Shown: positions 46,734 to 57,800 of the stretch, piece by piece
How the letters are laid out: every line of letters starts with the position of its first letter
Numbering within the stretch: position 1 is the stretch's first letter
Source of the DNA: Phyllostachys edulis
Taxonomy: Eukaryota; Streptophyta; Magnoliopsida; Poales; Poaceae
Direction: 5' to 3'
NCBI GenBank assembly: GCA_036346405.1
Contig: CM070559.1
Coordinates: 43,217,518-43,281,517, forward strand
Length of the DNA stretch: 64,000 nt
Translations under genes and position numbers: made by a program
The notes under the pieces: model-generated
Databases searched by the model: none
Seen by the model: the letters and a program-made list of their open reading frames with translations, nothing else
What the model was told of the DNA's origin: nothing

Positions 46734-47574
46734 CTTTGTCAAGTTATATTTTGTGAGATCCTTTTCTCCCTCATGAGTTGTGATAAGATCCAACAATTGC
46801 CACAAGTCGTCTTGAACTCGACCTAGACATATAAGTAAATTTGGCATCGAGCAAATGTAAGAAGCATTAAGTAAATTTGGCATTAACATATATGTATGTC
46901 GGAGGATATGATTACCTCATTGAACAAATCAACGAGATCAACATAATAAGGCTTTCCTTTGAAGTGGTATTTGAAGGATTAAGTGAAGTATGGTTGCGAA
47001 GGATAATCCCATAGTTCTGAATGATGAGGCCAACCTATTGCACAACAAAAGACAGTAATTGGTTTGATAGGTTACAAGTAAAAACACAAAAACATTTGCA
47101 TGTTATCCGGGGGGAAGAGTTAAAACAACCTACGGAAAGTCAATAAGTAACCAATTTAAATCACTTCTCTTCAGGAGATCAAATACGAACATGGAGCATA
47201 TATAAATAATTTGGTAGATAGAAAGGATAGTTGCTTATTAACAGGCACGAGGTACCCTAAACCAACAAAATTTGTACGTCGTGTCTAGGAGTTGTCCATG
47301 ATATCGTCAAGCACAAGAAAATAAGCTTGAAGCTGCAAAATGATTAAGAACCATCAATGGCGCCAACTTAGCAGAGATTTTCAGCTATTATATAAAACAA
47401 AAACCTCCTAAACAACGGGGAGAAAGTGTTACCCATTCAATGCACCAACCAAAGGTGCAGGCAAGAAATGTCGCCTCCTTGCTCAGAACATCTACACCCT
47501 TCAATATCTTGTAGCTATCTATGATAGAAAGCCCATGGTTGCACTTTCCTCCGAGCACGCGTTGTAATCCAAAT
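46734..47574 (-). pseudogene. captured farnesyl diphosphate synthase (FPPS) fragment, four exons
   Basis: FPPS joins IPP and DMAPP/GPP to make farnesyl diphosphate in the isoprenoid pathway. Exon a (47574-47433) encodes LDYN, then after a one-base frameshift GGKCNHGLSIIDSYKILKG and FLACTFGWCIEW. Exon b (47332 to about 47245) encodes LQAYFLVLDDIMDNS with the first Asp-rich motif DDIMD, then a stop where His is expected. Exon c (47034-46916) keeps VGLIIQNYGIILRNH and, in another frame, KYHFKGKPYYVDLVDLFNE. Exon d (46822-46734) encodes QLLDLITTHEGEKDLTKYNL before a GTAAGT donor. Introns and most splice sites persist, so genomic DNA was taken, not a processed copy. The second DDxxD half is absent. 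Confidence 0.86.
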
Positions 47575-48976
47575 CTAATCCAAATGAAAGAAACAATTTT
47601 GAAAAAGGATGTATAACATAGCGACACATTGTTCTAAAATCATAATAGCGAAATTGAATAAAGAACATAAAAATATACTTTCTACGGATATTTTCTTCAC
47701 TCCTAAACAAATATGGGAATAAAATCGAGGATCACAGAACATCCAATTATAAGACCCATCCATTCAACACCATCAATATATATCCATTAACAACGACCAA
47801 CAGAACAATCATCACGATACTTAGCTAGCACAAGTGTGACTTGCTTAATTTTAAAAGGTCAAGCTTAAGATTCAATCTCTCTTGAAACATGTGTGAAGCT
47901 CCCCATTTTTCGTACCTATAATATTTATATTGTCTATCAATGGTAATTGACTTATTTAACATCAAAAAAAAAAGTCGAAAAGCATTGGTGTTTTGACTTT
48001 CGATCTACGAGATGAGACTTTAATCAGTTAGGTTTTATCACAATAAATTGTGAAGTCAATAAATATACCATTGATTAAAGATTAAAAATGACAAGAATTT
48101 GTGACCATAGAAAGATTACTTAATTTTTTGATAACTTTCCTTTTAATTCGATTTAGCCTCATGCGGGCACAAGTCAATTTAACAACGGAAAGCAAAGTAA
48201 CCGACTTGGTTACATGCAGGCATAACCTCCTTGAGTTTTTTAAGTCCTTCAAGACAAGTGTCTAAGTTTAAGATATCTTGATGATTCCTCATACAACATT
48301 CATAATTTGCTGAATTTAAAATTGAGCTGTGAAAAAGGAGTTTCAACACTATAGCGTATGGAATTTGTATGCTTAGTCTATAAAGTAAGTGAATCCTAGA
48401 TAGTATGCTCCAGCGGCAGCCTATTCAATACTCCTTGTGAGCCTTTTTTTTAAAAGATGAACAGGACATCTCCATCTCCTTGTGAGCCTTAGATTGATTC
48501 AATGTGTCAAAGGAGCAGGAAGAAAAACTCAAATGTCAATAATCATGGAGAAACTCACCAAATTGATGTGACTATAAGGTTTGCCAATTACACATAATTT
48601 GGAAATCAGGTCACCCCACAAATCAGTAAGAAAATCTACCTTCAACTTATTCTTTAAAGTAAACTTCAGTGACGTTTTTTGCAAAATAATCTATAAAGGA
48701 ATTGCAACTCTGTGTTCTACTGCAACTTACACCTTACTAGCTATTCATGTTTCAGACAAAGATTTTGACAAACTGACAAACGGGTAGAGGTAATTGGATT
48801 CCGTTGGCACTTTGGCAGAGTTAGCAATGGTAGAGACTTCAGAGAGTAGTGGTACAAGTGACATAATTAAGCAGAATCTGACTTACAGATGCAATGGCAA
48901 ATACTTGGGAGAAAATATTGCAAATCCTTACCAGGAGCTAGGTGTCTAACAATTTATCTTGGTTCTTGCTTGATTC

Positions 48977-49070
48977 CTACTTATTGCTTTCATCCTTTAT
49001 GACACGCTTGAAGTTACTGAGCTCTGCAGAGTCCTCACCATACATCATCTTGATGTTATCCACACAAGCA
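48977..49070 (-). other. unidentified exon-like segment in the Pack-CACTA element
   Basis: After an acceptor TTGTTTCCAG, the frame encodes ACVDNIKMMYGEDSAELSNF and KRVIKDESNK before a stop. The codon texture looks like real protein and the orientation matches the FPPS and importin fragments. I do not recognise the family. It could be a third captured gene. Confidence 0.35.
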
Positions 49071-51268
49071 CTGGAAACAATAGGCAAACAAATCAAATCA
49101 CCTCCTTGAAGAACTAACCTGCAGATGCATGGACCGAGATAGGAGAGCAAACACAGAAGCTTCACTGTCGAATATCTTTGCGTGGCACACCAAAGAACTC
49201 ATCAAAACCTTCGGTTCCACCTGCGAAGAATGGCGGTCTACAATGCCACAAACCAGCTAGAATAGCGTCAAGTTAAATGTGCATTCTTGCAGAGAGTAAA
49301 AGAAGATTCACGAGTTTGCGACTACCTTGGTAGATGTTGCGGTCTTGGTGGACTTGTCATAGTTGGTGCACCATCCATCGAGCCAATCATGCCCTTATGC
49401 AATTTGCGGGCATGAATCATCATGAACATCGGTTGTGGTTTATCCTTGAAAAATTCAAGTATATGTAGGTATTTATGAAATTTGTAACCATGGGATCTTG
49501 GCAAGTCCCTCATAAGTCATTGTATCTGACAGTTATTTGCTTTTAAAATATTTTCAGTTAGAAAAAGCGTATTTAAAAAGTTTAAAACTTTTGCTAAATT
49601 AACTTGATTAACATAAACTAGGCAATGCTTTAAAGGCATACAATTTCCATCAATTCAAAGAAGATTTATTTGACTTTGTCTTTGCATTCTGTTACAATCA
49701 GGCCTTTTGCACATTTGGTGCTATCATTATCATGCATTACTCAACTTAAAAGTGATCATTCATATATCACCAGAATTGATGATATCTAACCTTCAAGAAT
49801 ACAAATTCATCGGTGTCTTTTCCTTAAACCTATGATACTTCGTGTTTTCTTTCGTCTAAATGGAGTAGAGAGGAAGGGGGAGGATACCTCGGTTAAGCGG
49901 CATCGGCGACACCACCACCACCGATGTAAGCCCACCTCCAACACCATGAGCATGCATCGACTAACAAGTAGCGAGTAGTGAGTCAAGCTCAAGCACAAAA
50001 ATCCGAAATTAGTAGAAGGAGGGTATTACCTCGGGAAGAAATGGGTTGAACTAACAATGAATCAAAATCAGCCTTCCTAACAGAACAAATAGTAGCAATC
50101 CACCTCCATTTCTTACGCCTTGCTCAAGCAATGAGATCAACCCACATCCATTTCCCTTACCTTGTGTGAACCAAAAGACATCAAAATCAGAGAACAAATC
50201 AAGTTTAAGCCGTAAGGAAAGTAGGGACTCGGGAGGCGAGCGGAGGAGAGCCGAGGCGGCTGCCTCCCGGCCACGCCAGGAGGCCGGAGGCGGAGGCGAG
50301 GCGGTATTAGGAGCCAAGAGGAGCCAACAAGGGCGTGGGAGGCTGTCATTGGGCCAAAGCAAGCCGGAAGGAGAAGCCGAGTGGAGCCGAGGGCTGGAGG
50401 TTCAATTCTCACTGAAATTCAAGATAGTGACGCGCATGTGCCTATCAAGAAGGATAGTAACACAAGAAGTCGAGATAAGATTACTAATTCATAAGATGCA
50501 TAATATTAAATAGGTGTACAAAACTTACGGTTCATTCATAACACAGCTATCAAGAATTGCGTAAACGTAATATCACTATGCATTCAAAACACCAAAAGCG
50601 ATGTCGATTCAAAGGCGGTTTTCAAACATTGCATGAACTTAATATATATACCATGCTCTGACATAATAGTTTCTATCATCTTGATTCACCAAGATGAGTA
50701 AGTAGGTCTTGCACAATAAAAATGAAATGATATCTCATGCGGTAAAAATCGATCGGTTATACATGGAAACTTATTAGAAACAAATAGTTATTCAAATTTA
50801 AGAAATGAATATCAACATTATCAAGGATAGCGAGGCTAGAGCAATATCTAAAGAATACAAAGTTACTCATGTTCATTATTTCCATCTGGTAACGAAATAG
50901 TGAATTTAGTCCAACTAGCACATAAAGAGAATTAAATTACATTTATCTATTGAAGAACCATGTTAAAAGCCAAAAGCTCAAATGGAGTAGAACATATCTT
51001 ACACTTGGGTGTGCCATATCTCGTAGAACATTTTGGACCAAGATCTACTTAACACACTAAAATCTCTAAATCCAAGTTTAGCGTGAGACAATCACCTAGT
51101 TCTCTGTGATGTAATTTCAATAAGCGATAAAAGCCATAAAAATTATTCTAAATAAAATAAGGAATTGTGAGTAAAAAGGGTGTGAGATCAAGTTTAATCT
51201 TGATATTTAAGCACTTACCGCACCCATGGATTCTAAAAATCATCCATGGCATTCGCCAATGCAGACAC

Positions 51269-51665
51269 CTTGTTGTGGATGGTCATCAAATGGTCGAGGA
51301 GTGATTCAGCGATGTAATCCCGTAGGCGCTGCGAAGATGAGCAGCGCCGACTCCTGCGAGTTAGGCGCCTCGAAATTTGGAGGCTGCGTGGAAGAGGAAC
51401 GGAGCTCGGCCACGTGTTCTCTGGGAGGAAGCGTGGCGAGCTCGGATATAGCGTCGCAGACCTTCGCGATTGGCTTGGGGGTGTCGGACTGCAGCGCGGA
51501 GAGGAGGTGGGACTTGAGCGCGGCCTGGCCGGCGGGAGAGAGGTGCTTGACAGGCGGGGCGCCAAGGGTCTTTGGACGAGTCGGAGGAGGGGCTCGGGGA
51601 CAGAGCTTCGGAGGAGGCGGCCAAGGAGGCAGTTGTGAGGGCGGCCGTCGGGAGGAGAGCGCCAT
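51269..51665 (-). pseudogene. captured importin-5 (karyopherin beta) exon fragment
   Basis: Importin-5/RanBP5 carries cargo into the nucleus through HEAT repeats. The frame from ATG 51665 encodes a Pro-rich lead, then LSPAGQAALKSHLLSALQSD, KPIAKVCDAISELA, EAPNSQESALLIFA and, after frame changes, DYIAESLLDHLMTIHN before a donor-like AAG/GTGTCT at 51269. This matches the N-terminal HEAT region of plant importin-5 proteins. At least two small indels shift the frame. It sits just inside the right terminus of the CACTA element, where it could supply the first exon of a chimeric minus-strand transcript reading toward the FPPS exons. Confidence 0.8.
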
Positions 51666-51924
51666 GGGAGATTAGGGCGGTGGGGAGGAGGGCAACGGGG
51701 AGGAGGGGCGGTCAGGGAGGAGAGCAACGAGGAGGAGGGTGGCGGCGGGAGCGGGGGCGGCCGGGGAGGAGGGGAGCCACGGGGAGGTTGGAGCGGGCAG
51801 GAGGGCAAATGGGGAGAGGATTTATTTTTGGAGGGATAAGGTCAGCAGCTTGGGCGCCTATCTTCTCTACAATTTTCATCTTTCCGCCTACGCCTATCTC
51901 CTCTACAATTTTCATCCTCCCGCC

Positions 51925-52140
51925 TAATGGTTGCTCAATATTATTCCCGGCAGATATATTGACCTAGTTGACTTTTTTTAGGGCAGATGTGTTGTAGCTA
52001 ATACAATAATTATTGCCGGCAGATAAATTGCTCTAAACAATAATTATTGCCGGCAGATAATGTGACCCTCAATCTTTTGGATATTCCCGGCACATGTTTT
52101 GCCACTCATCCCATTTTTTCCCGGCAGATTATTGCCCTTA
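51925..52140. repeat. right subterminal repeats of the Pack-CACTA element
   Basis: At least five copies of (T/A)TTGCCGGCAGATAA or TTCCCGGCAGAT occur within 200 bp of the terminus. They are the partner array to 45540-45945. Confidence 0.75.
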
Positions 52141-52161
52141 ATGCTATGCCATGGTGTAGTG

Positions 52162-52275
52162 GCTGCCGCACGGCTACCGTGCGGTAGGGGACTATTTTTG
52201 CCAAAAAAAAAAAGGAGTACAGCCATTCCTGTAAATACGCGACGAAAACATGCTAATGCGGCCAAAAATTCTAGC
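52162..52275 (-). repeat. dispersed repeat family R, copy 2, right part
   Basis: This continues the copy interrupted at 45516. GCCGCAC...CTATTTTTGCC...CCTGTAAATACGCG and GCGGCCAAAAATTCTAG align in reverse with 36310-36425. A poly-A run at 52202-52212 is a local expansion. Confidence 0.65.
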
Positions 52276-52289
52276 TTTCCGTAGATCAT

Positions 52290-53040
52290 GACTGTAGATA
52301 GTATCAAGGATTTGCATACTAGGTACTAGGTAGCTAGTCCATAATCAATAGCGTGAACGTTTGATTAGTATGAAGGATGACGATCACCTTGAGTATATTA
52401 ATCATGTTCAGGTCCTCAACGCCATAAGGAGGGGCTGTCAACATGCGGTGAGTTCAGGCCACAGGACCACGACGGCGATGGCGAACAAACAGCTCCGAAG
52501 GAAGTCCCGGGAATGAAGTCGGCGAAAGAAGATAGAAGGAAGAGCGTTGCCTTGAAAAGCACGGACGGAGGAAGATGATCCTTCTAGGTTTTTTGGTTTC
52601 TTTGGTTTTTGGGTTTTGGTTTTTGTTGCTACTTTTTCTGTTTGGTCAGAGAAGATGCAGGGCCGAGTCCTCTAGGGGCGCCTGGTGCCATCTGGCTCAC
52701 TGCATCTCTTTCGAAACCATGACCTGGTCCGTCATGGATTCGACTTGAACAGCTTTGACCTTTTGTAATTGTTTTTTTTATTCGTCTTTAATGTTATGAT
52801 GGCAGTTTTCTTGTCTCGCCTTTAAAAAAAGGGCGATACTAGAAATCGGACGTCTGAATTGGAGGTTAGGATCGGATGCTGTACATTTACGTCACCCTAT
52901 CTCCATCCACGTGGTGCGCGGCTGGCTGTACATGTACGTCACCCTATCTCCAGCACGTCACTACGAGTAAAATGTAGTGGAGCTTGCACAAAATGCCGAC
53001 GAGTACGTCTTAGTCACGAGGATTATCTATGCTTTTTGGG
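52290..53040. other. unassigned DNA with a short direct repeat
   Basis: No gene is recognised. A T/G-rich stretch at 52590-52640 and a TTTTAATG-type AT region look like an old 3' untranslated part. CTGTACAT.TACGTCACCCTATCTCC occurs twice, at about 52879 and 52927. Confidence 0.35.
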
Positions 53041-53049
53041 TGATACTAG

Positions 53050-53370
53050 AAAAAAATGTTGCATAATCAGAAGAGGATTATCTAAACTTTTTGGTTGATA
53101 CAAAATTGCAACATCGTCGTGAACAGTATGCAACATTTTTTTTACAGATGCAACACTTGTAACATCTCTGGACAACGGTTGCAACATCCTAAGACAATGG
53201 TTACAGCATCCCCGGACAACGGTTGCAACATCACAAATCAAAAAACAAAGCATCTGGAAAAAAACGCGTTGGAAAAAATTGCAGCATCATTATGAACAGT
53301 ATGCAACATTTGTTTTCTACAGATACAAAAAAAATTTATATAGATGCAACACTTGCAACATCCTACGTCC
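53050..53370. repeat. cluster of (T)GCAACAT(C) motifs
   Basis: GCAACAT or close variants occur more than ten times in about 320 bp, often as GGACAACGGTTGCAACATC or CAGATGCAACACTTG. Longer sub-blocks (GAACAGTATGCAACATTT, at 53122 and 53294) repeat, so there are at least two levels of duplication. Confidence 0.7.
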
Positions 53371-53391
53371 TAGCAGAGTTCGCTATGCTCA

Positions 53392-53487
53392 TGATCAAAG
53401 CCAGGGGCCAGGCCAATAAGTTCTGATGTATTAGGCTTGTGATCAAAGCCAGGGGCCACGCCAATAAGTTCTCATGTACTAGGCTTG
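53392..53487. repeat. two-unit tandem repeat, period 48 bp
   Basis: TGATCAAAGCCAGGGGCCA starts at 53392 and again at 53440. The two 48-bp units differ at a handful of positions. Confidence 0.85.
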
Positions 53488-53765
53488 GGTTGGCAAGGTA
53501 GTTGGCTAGGCTTGGCATGATCCAGCTTGGCTGCAACTTTTTGTATCTAGGAGATTTTGAGAAGATAGATTGGGCATTAGACTTCCGTGGGCTAGAGAGA
53601 AGCAAGCACAACGGAATACTAATCACGATAGTCAATGCCCAACGGGAGTTAAGAAGAAGCCAGGATCGATAAGTAAAGCGTTCGGACGTAAATACAATAT
53701 TATTACCCTTAAAAAAAAGATAATCACATTCTCTGGGTAAAATATATAGTAGTAGATGGCGTATA

Positions 53766-53963
53766 TGTTAGCAGATTACTTAGTTAATATGGTTAGTTTG
53801 TTAAGCTGTTATAGTGTTATGCATGGCCCTATTCCTCTTAGACTCGTTCCTTCACCCACCTGCGCGTGGTTGTTAACTTGTTATGCACTGGCTAGTGCTT
53901 GTAACCTATATATACTCATGCAATACAAGATTGATCCATTGCGGCCATTCCTATTCACCTACA
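53766..53963 (+). mobile_element. 5' LTR of a short-LTR Ty1/copia element
   Basis: The 198-bp LTR runs from TGTTAGCAGATTAC to ATTCACCTACA, directly followed by a copia PBS. A TATATATA box lies at about 53909-53916. The short LTR and the layout suit the Hopscotch/Retrofit-like copias; that placement is an inference. The 3' LTR is not seen. Confidence 0.75.
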
Positions 53964-53975
53964 TGGTATCAGAGC
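53964..53975 (+). other. copia primer-binding site (initiator tRNA-Met)
   Basis: TGGTATCAGAGC, the classic plant copia PBS complementary to the 3' end of initiator tRNA-Met, abuts the LTR end CA. Confidence 0.92.
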
Positions 53976-54020
53976 AAAACAATCTTCTCCAAAATCGTTT
54001 AGCCCTTCTCCTTTCTCGCT

Positions 54021-56113
54021 ATGGCTACAGAACCGAGCTCAGTCTCTTCCGTACAGCTGCCTCCACCACCTCCGCTGCTCTTTCTTCATCTACTACTTCC
54101 TATGTCATGTCAGCCATTCATGTAGCCAACATCCGCGCGCACTCATGTTCCCATTCTCCTTGACCTTAAAGAGTCCAATTACTCCAAGTGGCGTACCTTC
54201 TTCTCTACTACGCTTGGCAAGTTCGGCCTCAACCACCATGTTGACGGCACCGACCCTGACCATGACGATCCTCAGTGGACTCAAGACGATTACAACATTC
54301 TCTCTTGGCTTTACGCCACTATCTCCACTGAGACTCTTGGCATGGTGATGCAGCCCGATGATACGGCTTACTCCATCTGGTTTGGTCTCTAGAACCTATT
54401 CCGAGCCAACAAGCGGACGCGCGCCATCTATCTGTAGGTAGAATTCAGCAACCTCACTCAAGGCTACCTCTCCATCATGGCGTACTGCCACTGCCTGAAG
54501 ACCTTTACTGACAGCTTGCACGACGTTGATCATCCCGTCTTCGATGAGACGCTGGTGCTCAACTTACTACGCGATCTCAATGAGAAACACCGCAACACTG
54601 CCACCTTTATTACCATGCAACAGCCTTTCCCCTCATTTCTTCCAGCTCGCTCTCTTCCCCTGATAGATGAGCAGAGCAAGGTTCACCCCGCCTAGGTCAC
54701 AGTATCGATGGTCCTCTTCTCTGGCACCAACTCTGCTGGATCCGCTGCCTCCGCCAACGGCTCCTCTCCTGGCCGCGGTGACCGCAAAGGTCGTGGTTTC
54801 CGCAAAAAGGGCGACGGTCGTTCCGGGTCAGGCATAGATCACGGCGGCCACAACGGTCACGCGCCGACATCTGCTTCGCCCTCGCCGACCCCTTGGGTTC
54901 CGTGCTTCAATCCCTGGACGGGACAGGCCTAGGAATGGCCCATGCCGTTGGGTGGACAGTGGCATGCGTCGTCTGCCCCACGCGGCCCCGGAGGACCTGG
55001 CTTGCGTGGACCCCATCCCGGCGCCACCCCATCTCAGACCTTCACCGCTGCTGCTACCGCGTTCCCTCCTCCAGGCGCATCTCCGACAACAATGGCGCCC
55101 CTTTACCACTCGTCACCGGCATGGGATCAATGATCAATCCAGTCTGATCAGTGCGCTCAACAACATGTCGTTGCAACAGCATCACCAGCCAGCCACCGAG
55201 TGGGTCATGGACACAGGTGCGACCTCGCACATGTCCTCCGGCACTGGTAATCTTTCATCCTCCTTTCCTTTCCATTTCTCCTCTCGAGTTGTCATCGGCA
55301 ATGGCTCTACTCTGCTGATCACTCATGTTAGTTACAAATATCTTTCTACTCCTACTGCTCCTTTGCATCTTCGCAATGTTCTCGTCGCACCTCATCTCAT
55401 CAAAAACTTAGTTTCAGTTCGTGCTTTCACTCGTGATAACTTGCAGGTTTCTGTTGAGTTTGATCCGTCCGGTTTTTGTGTCAAGGACCTCGCCACCAAG
55501 ACGGAGATCCTATGATGTAACAGTCCCGTCGATCTCTATGACTCTATCCTCTATCCTCCATCCTCTATCCGCAGGCTCTTCATGCTACAACTGCTTCCAC
55601 AGAGTTATGGCTCCAGCGCCTCAGGCATCCCGGACGTGAAGCTCTTACTCCCACCCTCCACCATTTTTCTGTTCCTTGTAATAACATGGCGTCCTCTACC
55701 TGACATGCATACCTGTCATGCATGTCAGTTAGGCAAAAATGTCAGGCTGCCATTTTTTAGTTCCACTTCCACTTCCACTACTCAATTTCCTTTCCAATTA
55801 GTGCATTTTGATGTCTGGACTTCACCCGTTTTAAGCAATTCTGGATATCGGTATTATCTTATCATCTTAGATGATTATACACATTTTCTCTGGACGTTTC
55901 CCTTGCAAAACAAATCTGATATTTTCCATAAAATCACCTCCTTTCATGCCTACGCTCGCACACAATTCAACCTTCCCCTCGTGTCTCTTCAGACGGACAA
56001 TGGGCATGAATTTGACAACAACGCTTCCCACTCTTTCTTCTCTGCCAACAGCATTAAGATGCGCCTATCTTGTGCTTACACTTCTCAGCAAAACATAAAA
56101 GCTCAGAGGATTA
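54021..56113 (+). pseudogene. Ty1/copia gag-protease-integrase polyprotein, broken
   Basis: An ATG at 54021, 45 bp after the PBS, starts the gag. The UBN2-type gag core is visible (LKESNYSKWRTFF, DPQWTQDDYNILSWLYATI) with stops at about 54390 and 54436. A Gly/Arg-rich nucleocapsid-like part follows at 54720-54870. The protease active site DTGATSHM lies near 55208-55235. The GAG-pre-integrase block HTCHACQLGK is near 55700, and integrase Asp residues fall in VHFDVW and QTDNGHEF (to about 56010). Homology stops at AQRII near 56113, so the rest of integrase, RT and RNase H are missing. Several frame changes occur between domains. Confidence 0.85.
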
Positions 56114-57795
56114 TACTGTTGTTTTTGTAAGGGCTTTTTGGTAATTTCTTCTTTTGAGAAAAGATTAAAAAGAAAAGAAAGGAATTTAGAAGGGGGCCCA
56201 CTGGTCATAAGATGGAGGGGAACATATGGTCCTGCAACCTGCTCTCCAACAACAGAAGAACTGCTTCGGCAGTTGGGCGCTAGGGAGTTTTGGCTCTCGG
56301 CCAAAATTGGTGGCGGGTGACCCGGGTGATGGAGGCCAGCCGGACCTACCGGGTTGTGCGGCGTCGGGTGGTTGGTTAGCAGTGACTCCTCCTCTTGATA
56401 TTAAGGCTCTTCTCTCCTCTCTTGGATCTGGTATCTTGAACAACAGTGAAGTTCCCCTTCCCCAAAATCTTGTGTTCATCTTCTCCCTGGATCGAACTTC
56501 GGTGGTTGGTTACTAGGAGATCTTGCATCATCGTGAGCTTTCCGACGCCATCGGTAGAAGGTTAGGATTTTTCCTTTTTCGCATTCCAAAGGTTTCTTCT
56601 TGTGCCCTTCTCTGTTGGGTGCTCAGGGTAGAACCTTAGTGTGTGTGAAATTGGATATTTCTCCTGTCGGCCTTGGATTGATCTTGGAGTGGGAAGAAGG
56701 TTATCAGTCTCTGTTTTGGTGTTGTGTTGGTGCTTCCAGCCAGAGCATCGCATTGGGCTTGTGCGGCATATATCCAGTCCCTCGACTTCATTTCTTTGGT
56801 GTGATTCCAAAGAAGAAGAGTGGCATTGTATCTCCAAATACTTCGTCTTTGCTCAGAGTAGCGAGGCGATAGTTTTTCTAGGTCAGCGTCTTCTTGACGT
56901 GCCTTGCCAGTTGCATCTTGGTGATTTTGATTATCACCGAATTTGTGAGTATCTCTGGCTATCTTGGACTCATTTAATCGGTACTTGTCTTGTTGGCTAT
57001 TCAGCAAGAGATAATACAAAGAGTTATTATGTGGCTTGGATAATTTGCTCTGTGATGAGAATGGTCTAGTTCTGAAATTGTCTTGATAACTTGTTCAGTT
57101 TTGAGCTCTAATATAATAGCTTGCTGTTGACATATTGTCTCTAGATGTTCTGTCATTTGGTGATGCTTTGTCTGATCACTTGATTAGAAATTCGGCTGGT
57201 TCTTCTATCAGCCGAAAGGCTTTTAGCTAAATGTTGTATTCTTTTGTGAGTTCACTAGTAATCTGTAGACTTAAAGGATTGAAGTATTGAACTCCTTGAT
57301 TCATTTAAAGTGATCTGTTGACAGATAGGATTATTGTTTTCATTTGGGCATGAGAATAATATTGTCAGTATAGCAAAGCTTAGTTTAGAGCTCAAAATCT
57401 GTATGCTAGTTATTTAAGCCATTTTGTGAAGAGAATAGAACTTAGTGCTGAGATGGCCAAGTTTGTATCTTGTGCAACTCGCCATCTGAGAGCTCTCATT
57501 AACTTCAAATATTTATGCTCTATGCTGGTTTCTTACATATACATGTGGTATATGTTTAGCATTTTATTTAGTTTAAATGACATGAAATATTTACATTTGT
57601 ATATGTTTATTTGGTCATTTAAATGCTGGTGGTATATTGCTTTATTGTTTCATAATTATGCTTGAGTTAATTATGATTATTTGCTAAAACTGCACATCTT
57701 ACAACAATCCAAAAAAGCTATATTTGAATAAATGCTTCATCATCAGATGTCGTTAAGCCGGCGGTGGGAGGATGCGAACAATGCAGCCCTAGCTA
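56114..57795. other. unassigned sequence downstream of the truncated copia element
   Basis: Long frames at 56138-57069 exist on both strands, but none shows a family motif. The texture (GC-rich head, T-rich tail) could be a transposon 5' region or an LTR. See the rejected items for a possible TATAC duplication. Confidence 0.3.
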
Positions 57796-57800
57796 GGTTG

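Larger units (their letters stand above)
45517..52161 (-). mobile_element. CACTA transposon carrying host-gene fragments (Pack-CACTA), TSD GCT
   Basis: The element starts CACTACACCATGGCA at 45517 and ends in the inverse, ...ATGCCATGGTGTAGTG, at 52161. GCT flanks it at 45514-45516 and 52162-52164, a perfect 3-bp duplication. Removing the 6,645 bp rejoins a family-R repeat, which confirms the borders. Subterminal motifs TTGCCGGCAGATAA (right) and CGGCGATTAA (left) lie at the ends. No transposase gene is recognisable. Instead the minus strand has an importin-5 exon near one end (51665-51269), four farnesyl diphosphate synthase exons with introns (47574-46734), and at least one unidentified exon-like segment between. 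It must depend on a relative for transposase. Confidence 0.92.

Noticed and set aside
50051..50513. Overlapping frames on both strands in a GC-rich patch of the Pack-CACTA element
   Set aside because: They show no recognisable motif; this could be another captured 5' exon but the evidence is only composition.
56117..57540. Possible solo LTR from TGTTGTTTTTG to CTTACA with TATAC on both sides
   Set aside because: TATAC is a weak, AT-rich pentamer, and the sequence right of the second TATAC is not the copia coding sequence that should resume if this were an insertion into it.
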